Shown: piece after piece, positions 5,887 to 9,686 of the stretch
Position numbering within the stretch: position 1 is the stretch's first letter
How the letters are laid out: every line of letters starts with the position of its first letter
NCBI GenBank assembly: GCA_964544285.1
Contig: CAZJAQ010000050.1
Coordinates: forward strand, 1-9,686
Length of the DNA stretch: 9,686 nucleotides
Origin: CAYGVX01 sp964544285
GTDB taxonomy: Archaea; Thermoproteota; Bathyarchaeia; Bathyarchaeales; SOJC01
Direction of reading: 5' to 3'
Position numbers and translations under genes: made by a program
The notes under the pieces: generated by a model
The model's input: the letters and a program-made list of their open reading frames with translations, nothing else
Told to the model about the DNA's origin: nothing
Databases searched by the model: none

Positions 5887-7935
5887 TCAGTGGTGTACAT
5901 GTTCCATCTTTAGGGGTTCGCCTCTTGGCTCGTACTTTCTCAGAGTCTGGCTGTTGATAGCAACTAGGACCGTGCTTAAAGACATAAGGAGAGCGCCGAC
6001 TGCGGGGTTCACAGTTATGCCGTAGCTATAGAGAATTCCAGCGGCTAACGGTATGGCGAATATGTTGTAGCCAGCTGCCCACCACAAGTTTTGAACCATT
6101 TTCGAGTGTGTTTTCTTCGAAAGGTCAGCAACTTTCGAAACGTCTTTGGGGTCGTTTCGTACGAGGATTATGTCTGCGCTCTCAATTGCCACGTCTGTTC
6201 CAGCGCCTATGGCGATGCCTACGTCTGCGGTGACGAGGGCTGGGGCGTCGTTTATACCGTCGCCTACCATGGCAACCCTGTAGCCTTTTTCTCTCAGAAG
6301 CTTGATTTTTTCGGCTTTTTGGTCGGGTAAGACTTGGGCAAAGTAATCATCTATGTCCAGTTCTTGTGCAACCCATCGGGCGACTTCTTCGGCGTCTCCT
6401 GTGAGCATGTAGACCTTCACGCCCAATTCCTTCAACTCCTTGACAGCTTTGTAAGATTCCTCCCGTACCTTGTCGGCGAGGGCGAAAGCACCCGCAAGCT
6501 TTCCATCAGTTACCGTGAAGACGACGGTTTTGCCCTGTTCTTGCAGTTTCTTTATCTTCTTGTCCTTGACTTTTACTTTCATCTCTTCCAGAAGGCTTGG
6601 GCTTCCCACGTAGACCTCTTTACCCTCGACTCTTCCGTAGGCGCCTCTCCCAGGTAATGCTTTAAACTCGTCGGCTTGGGGAATTTCTATCCCTTTCTCT
6701 TTTGCGTGGTCTACGACGGCTTTTGCTATTATGTGCTCCGAGTTAACCTCGACGCTTGCAGTTAGTCTTAAGAGCTCTTCTTCGGGGATGAAGGGGACTA
6801 CATCGCTTACGCCGAACTTGCCCACTGTTAACGTGCCGGTCTTGTCGAAAACGACGACGTCGACGTCTTTTATCATCTCGAAGGCTTTCCTATCCCTGAT
6901 GAGAATGCCGCTCTTCGCGGTTATGGAAGTGGAGAGGGCAACCACTAAGGGTATTGCCAACCCAAGGGCGTGAGGGCAAGCAATGACTAGAACCGTTACA
7001 GACCTTTCTAGGCCAATGTCAGCGTTTCCCAGAAGAAACCACGTTATGTAGGTTATTATTCCCACACTGAGGGCGACGTAGAAGAGGAGGGCAGAGGCTC
7101 TGTTAGCCAAGTCTTGGGTTCTCGACCTGCTTTCCTGAGCTTGCCTCACGAGTTTTATTACCTGGGCTAAGTAGGTTTCTTCGCCCGTTTTTTCTATCCT
7201 CACCTTCAAGGCGCCTTCGCCGTTTATGGCGCCGCCTATGACCTTGTCCTCTGCTTCCTTGTGAACCGGTCGGGATTCTCCGGTTAGAAGGGCTTCGTTC
7301 ACGTAGGTTTCTCCTTCGGTTACAATTCCGTCCGAAGGAATCTTCTCTCCCGGGCGTACAAGAACAACGTCACCAACCTTCAACTCTGAAACTTCGACGT
7401 CCTCGATTTCGCCGTCCTTGACGCGGTGGGCGGTGGTGGGCATTATTTTCACGAGTTCTTCCAACGCTCTTGAAGCTCCTAGAATGCTTCTAGTCTCAAT
7501 CCAGTGTCCGAGGAGCATCACGTCGACGAGGGTGGCGAGTTCCCAGAAGAAATCCCTGCCACTAATTACGACGACAGTGCCCGCCGAATAGAAGAAAGCC
7601 ACGGAAATGGCTGTGCCGATAAGGGTCATCATTCCCGGCTGACGCTTCTTCAGCTCTTGAACCAGTCCCTTCAGGAAGGGCCATCCGCCGTAAAGGTAAA
7701 CGGCGAGTGATAGAAGGAGTAGGGCTTCTTTCTGGAAGGGGATTTCTAATGTGAAGTTGAACCATGCTTGAATCATTTCGGAGAGAAGCAGGATGGGAAC
7801 GGTGAAGGCGAGGGAGACCCAGAATCTTCTCTTGAACTCTTCGATGTGGCGGACATGGTCGTGTTCTTCATGACCCTGCTTAGGTCGAGCGTGTTCTTCG
7901 TGCTCCATGGGGGGTTGATGATGGGTATGACTCAC
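5887..7935 (-). CDS. copB: CopB-type copper-exporting P-type ATPase (P1B-3)
   Basis: From the GTG at 7935 this is a 682-residue heavy-metal P-type ATPase. The N terminus is His-rich (HTHH, EHEEH, GHEEHDH; residues 3-30), and there is no CxxC heavy-metal domain. About eight membrane segments are present (roughly 38-56, 70-90, 102-124, 129-147, 281-302, 312-334, 617-637 and 645-664). The metal-site motif is CPH (320-322), the signature of CopB/P1B-3 pumps, usually linked to Cu(II) or Cu(I) export. TM8 has MSLSTVLVAIN. Catalytic motifs: TGES (218-221), DKTGT with phosphorylated Asp364, TGD (512-514) and GDGIND (558-563). The usual SEHP of the ATP-binding domain reads SEHI (399-402). The tail ends MEHVHH. 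The open frame extends upstream to 8298, but that part overlaps another gene and is not protein-like. Transcription probably comes from the promoter before the upstream membrane protein, 44 bases away. Confidence 0.95.
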   Translation of the reverse strand: MSHTHHQPPMEHEEHARPKQGHEEHDHVRHIEEFKRRFWVSLAFTVPILLLSEMIQAWFNFTLEIPFQKEALLLLSLAVYLYGGWPFLKGLVQELKKRQPGMMTLIGTAISVAFFYSAGTVVVISGRDFFWELATLVDVMLLGHWIETRSILGASRALEELVKIMPTTAHRVKDGEIEDVEVSELKVGDVVLVRPGEKIPSDGIVTEGETYVNEALLTGESRPVHKEAEDKVIGGAINGEGALKVRIEKTGEETYLAQVIKLVRQAQESRSRTQDLANRASALLFYVALSVGIITYITWFLLGNADIGLERSVTVLVIACPHALGLAIPLVVALSTSITAKSGILIRDRKAFEMIKDVDVVVFDKTGTLTVGKFGVSDVVPFIPEEELLRLTASVEVNSEHIIAKAVVDHAKEKGIEIPQADEFKALPGRGAYGRVEGKEVYVGSPSLLEEMKVKVKDKKIKKLQEQGKTVVFTVTDGKLAGAFALADKVREESYKAVKELKELGVKVYMLTGDAEEVARWVAQELDIDDYFAQVLPDQKAEKIKLLREKGYRVAMVGDGINDAPALVTADVGIAIGAGTDVAIESADIILVRNDPKDVSKVADLSKKTHSKMVQNLWWAAGYNIFAIPLAAGILYSYGITVNPAVGALLMSLSTVLVAINSQTLRKYEPRGEPLKMEHVHH

Positions 7936-7940
7936 TTTTT

Positions 7941-7946
7941 TCACCT
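7941..7946 (-). promoter_or_regulatory. Ribosome binding site selecting the copB GTG start
   Basis: On the minus strand, GAAGGTGA precedes the GTG at 7935 with a spacer of about 5-6 As. An in-frame GTG three codons earlier lies inside this SD, and an ATG nine codons later would lose part of the His-rich leader. Confidence 0.5.
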
Positions 7947-7979
7947 TCGCATTAATCTTGAACACAGGGTTCAGTGGTA

Positions 7980-8381
7980 TTATGTTTTTTTGGGTCTCCA
8001 GAGTATGGCGAGTATTCCACCCGCGATGCCTAGGAGTATTCCTATTCCCATGCCACCCATGCAGCCGAGCATGCTTAGCACCGAGAAGACTATGATTAAC
8101 GCGCCCCACAACTCGTGTTGCGTCGGGTTCGTGTAGAGCATGACTGCCGCTATGAGTACTATTATGCCGAAGATTATGGCGATTATGCCCAGCGGGTAGG
8201 CGACGCCTTGTAGATTCCAGAGATGCATGTGTTCGTTCCATCCGTGCATCATCCAGTCCATCCAGTCGACGCCCCAGTTTGCGCCAAGCCAGAGGCACCA
8301 GAGGGAGCCCCCGAGGATTATGAATAGTCCCGAAAGCATGGAGAGAATGAAAGCCGTTACGGGTTTCTGGTTTGCGCTCAT
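7980..8381 (-). CDS. Four-helix membrane protein with Met/His/Trp-rich loop
   Basis: The protein has 133 residues and four predicted membrane segments (about 10-32, 62-83, 91-106 and 110-128), ending in a short basic tail (WRPKKT). The first external-type loop (about 35-57) is rich in Met, His and Trp (MDWMMHGWNEHMHLW), a composition typical of copper- or silver-binding segments, and GCMGGMG precedes the last helix. The general layout (a glycine-rich first helix, MLYTNPTQHELWGALIIVFSVLSMLG, then GILLGIAGGILAILW) matches small archaeal DUF6114-like membrane proteins as I recall them; the family call is tentative. It lies directly upstream of copB, 44 bases apart on the same strand, suggesting a shared transcript and a role in metal handling, for example delivery or sensing. 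That role is inference. The start is an ATG with a weak GGGT SD. Confidence 0.85.
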   Translation of the reverse strand: MSANQKPVTAFILSMLSGLFIILGGSLWCLWLGANWGVDWMDWMMHGWNEHMHLWNLQGVAYPLGIIAIIFGIIVLIAAVMLYTNPTQHELWGALIIVFSVLSMLGCMGGMGIGILLGIAGGILAILWRPKKT

Positions 8382-8414
8382 GTATTTTACCCTTTTATGG
8401 TTATTTTTGGGAAA

Positions 8415-8423
8415 CTTAATAAC
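8415..8423 (-). promoter_or_regulatory. Putative promoter for the copper-export operon
   Basis: On the minus strand, GTTATTAAG lies about 34-42 bases before the ATG at 8381. It resembles an archaeal TATA box with a short leader. It sits in a 119-base divergent intergenic region, so an operator for a metal-responsive regulator may be nearby, though none was identified. Confidence 0.4.
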
Positions 8424-8449
8424 GCTATCTGTCTACTGGGCTTCGTGTT

Positions 8450-8457
8450 TTTCGAAA
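8450..8457. promoter_or_regulatory. TTTCGAAA palindrome between divergent genes
   Basis: This perfect 8-base palindrome lies between the two putative divergent TATA boxes. Such a position would suit a repressor site, but eight bases with AT-rich ends are not enough to claim an operator. Confidence 0.15.
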
Positions 8458-8466
8458 GCCTTTATC
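8458..8466 (+). promoter_or_regulatory. Putative promoter for the Obg-family GTPase gene
   Basis: GCCTTTATC lies about 35-43 bases before the ATG at 8501, preceded by a purine run (CGAAA) that could act as a BRE. The SD near the start is weak, so a short leader is plausible. Confidence 0.35.
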
Positions 8467-8500
8467 CAACTTCAACAATCTATTCTTAGGGCTGACAGCG

Positions 8501-9686
8501 ATGTCTATAGTGGGTAAGAAGACTCGACCCTATTCGATTGGAATCGTGGGCAAGCCTAACGTGGGTAAGTCAACGTTTTTTTCGGCTGCTACTTTGGCGC
8601 CCGCAGAAATTGCCAACTACCCTTTTACCACCATAAAGCCGAATCGTGGAGTCGGATACATCCGCACGCCCTGTGTTCATGAAGAATTCAACGTGAAAGA
8701 TAACCCCGTCAATTCGCTCTGCATAGACGGTGTCCGCCTCATTCCCGTAGAGCTGATAGACTGCGCTGGACTGGTGCCCGGTGCGTGGCAGGGACGGGGT
8801 TTGGGGAATCAGTTCTTAGATGAGATTCGGAAGGCTGACGCGCTGATTCACATCGTTGACGCGGCTGGAGCCACGGACATTGAGGGCAGACAGGTTGCGC
8901 CAGGCACGCATGACCCGTTGGAGGATGCTCGCTTCCTCGAAGTTGAGATTACCATGTGGATTGCCAGCATCTTGCAGCGTGATTGGGCTAAGGTGGCGAG
9001 GACGGTTGAGTCGGGAGGAGTGGGGATAAACTTGCTCAGTGAGCTTGAGGAGAGGCTGAGTGGCTTGTCCATAAAACGGGGACAGATTTTCGAGGCAATC
9101 CAGAAGACTGGGCTGAACGCTGACAAGCCGACTTCGTGGAGTGAGCAAGACTTTCTCAGGTTTATAGACACGTTGCGAAGGGTTGCTAAGCCCATGCTCA
9201 TCGCCGCCAACAAAATCGACCTGCCCTCGGCTGAAAAGAACGTGGAGCGGTTGAAGCAGCAGGGGTATTTCGTGATTTCATGCAGTGCGGAAGCAGAGTT
9301 GGCGTTGCGTAGGGCGGCGGAAAAAGAGTGGATAGACTACAAGCCAGGTGATTGCAACTATAACGTTCTCAAACCCGACTCTCTTACCGAGACACAGCTC
9401 AAAGCTCTTCAAACGATTAAAGAGAGAATTCTAACCCCCTTGGGCACTACGGGCGTCCAAGACGCGATAAACGCAGCCTACTTCAAACTCCTAAACTGCA
9501 TAGTCGTCTACCCGGTGGAGGATATAGAGAAGCTGAGCAACCACAAGGGCGAAGTGCTGCCTGATGCTTACATCGTTCCTTATGGCACTACTGCCCGACA
9601 ACTCGCTTATCTCATTCACACTGAACTCGGCGACAACTTCATCTACGCCGTAGAAGCCCGCGAGAAGAAACGAATAGGCGAAGACT
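8501..9686 (+). CDS. Obg-family GTPase (YchF/Ygr210 type), C terminus cut by the window
   Basis: The window holds 395 residues; the family is typically about 400, so only a few C-terminal residues are missing. The GTPase domain starts at once: P-loop GKPNVGKST (17-25), switch I YPFTT (40-44), the Obg-type G3 DCAGLVPGA (87-95), G4 NKID (237-240) and G5 SCSAEAE (260-266). The G4 motif is the canonical guanine-binding one, unlike the altered NxxE of bacterial YchF, which prefers ATP. A long helical insert (about 140-225) and a C-terminal TGS-like domain (about 320-395) are typical of the archaeal/eukaryotic Ygr210-YchF branch, whose members are thought to act in translation or ribosome-linked processes. 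The ATG at 8501 gives MSIVGKKTRPYSIGIVGK, though the SD is weak. It is transcribed away from the copper operon, with no evident functional link. Confidence 0.93.
   Translation, partial: MSIVGKKTRPYSIGIVGKPNVGKSTFFSAATLAPAEIANYPFTTIKPNRGVGYIRTPCVHEEFNVKDNPVNSLCIDGVRLIPVELIDCAGLVPGAWQGRGLGNQFLDEIRKADALIHIVDAAGATDIEGRQVAPGTHDPLEDARFLEVEITMWIASILQRDWAKVARTVESGGVGINLLSELEERLSGLSIKRGQIFEAIQKTGLNADKPTSWSEQDFLRFIDTLRRVAKPMLIAANKIDLPSAEKNVERLKQQGYFVISCSAEAELALRRAAEKEWIDYKPGDCNYNVLKPDSLTETQLKALQTIKERILTPLGTTGVQDAINAAYFKLLNCIVVYPVEDIEKLSNHKGEVLPDAYIVPYGTTARQLAYLIHTELGDNFIYAVEAREKKRIGED

Noticed and set aside
7936..8298. N-terminal extension of the copper ATPase reading frame to 8298
   Set aside because: It overlaps the four-helix membrane protein gene in another frame, has a low-complexity Arg/His/Asn-rich composition unlike P-type ATPases, and a GTG with a good SD at 7935 gives the expected N terminus.
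8816..9213. Minus-strand open frames opposite the GTPase gene
   Set aside because: They are shadows of the Obg-family GTPase; neither has an SD or a recognisable domain.
1..9686. CRISPR arrays, transposons, tRNA genes or phage modules
   Set aside because: No regularly spaced repeats, terminal inverted repeats with a transposase, cloverleaf-like segments or phage-type proteins were seen on reading both strands.

Overview
The window looks like part of an archaeal chromosome. The evidence is box-A-like AT-rich elements about 35-55 nt before several starts, purine-rich Shine-Dalgarno (SD) sites with frequent TTG and GTG starts, an archaeal/eukaryotic-type Obg-family GTPase, and small zinc-ribbon and helical proteins of kinds I associate with Thermoproteota/Bathyarchaeia-like genomes. 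The lineage is an inference, not a demonstration. No rRNA, tRNA, insertion sequence, CRISPR array or phage gene was recognised, and no gene-free gap exceeds 300 bases.

Left part (1-3240): a gene remnant ends at 71. A small zinc-ribbon membrane protein (186-524, +) follows and converges on a minus-strand pair, with the two stop codons overlapping. That pair is a B12-binding radical SAM enzyme with a BchE-like cluster motif (1267-2691), translationally coupled through a 4-nt TTGA overlap to a polytopic membrane protein carrying conserved-looking His/Cys motifs (521-1270). An unrecognised 133-residue protein (2760-3161) lies just upstream.

Middle part (3240-5778), all minus strand: a small helical protein resembling NitrOD5 output-type domains, a CutA1 protein, a class I SAM-dependent methyltransferase, and a PfkA-family 6-phosphofructokinase. 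The methyltransferase is split by a -1 frameshift exactly at a GGGAAAG heptamer; reading through it restores a full protein of about 242 residues. The kinase probably shares a transcript with the methyltransferase.

Right part (5887-9686): a two-gene minus-strand metal-export unit, consisting of a four-helix membrane protein with a Met/His/Trp-rich loop followed by a CPH-type (CopB, P1B-3) copper P-type ATPase. A 119-bp divergent promoter region separates it from a plus-strand Obg/YchF/Ygr210-type GTPase, which runs almost to completion at the window edge.

The genes mostly look like independent housekeeping and accessory units. The most unusual items are the radical SAM/membrane-protein pair, the frameshifted methyltransferase, the bacterial-style PfkA in an apparently archaeal setting, and the Met/His-rich partner of CopB.
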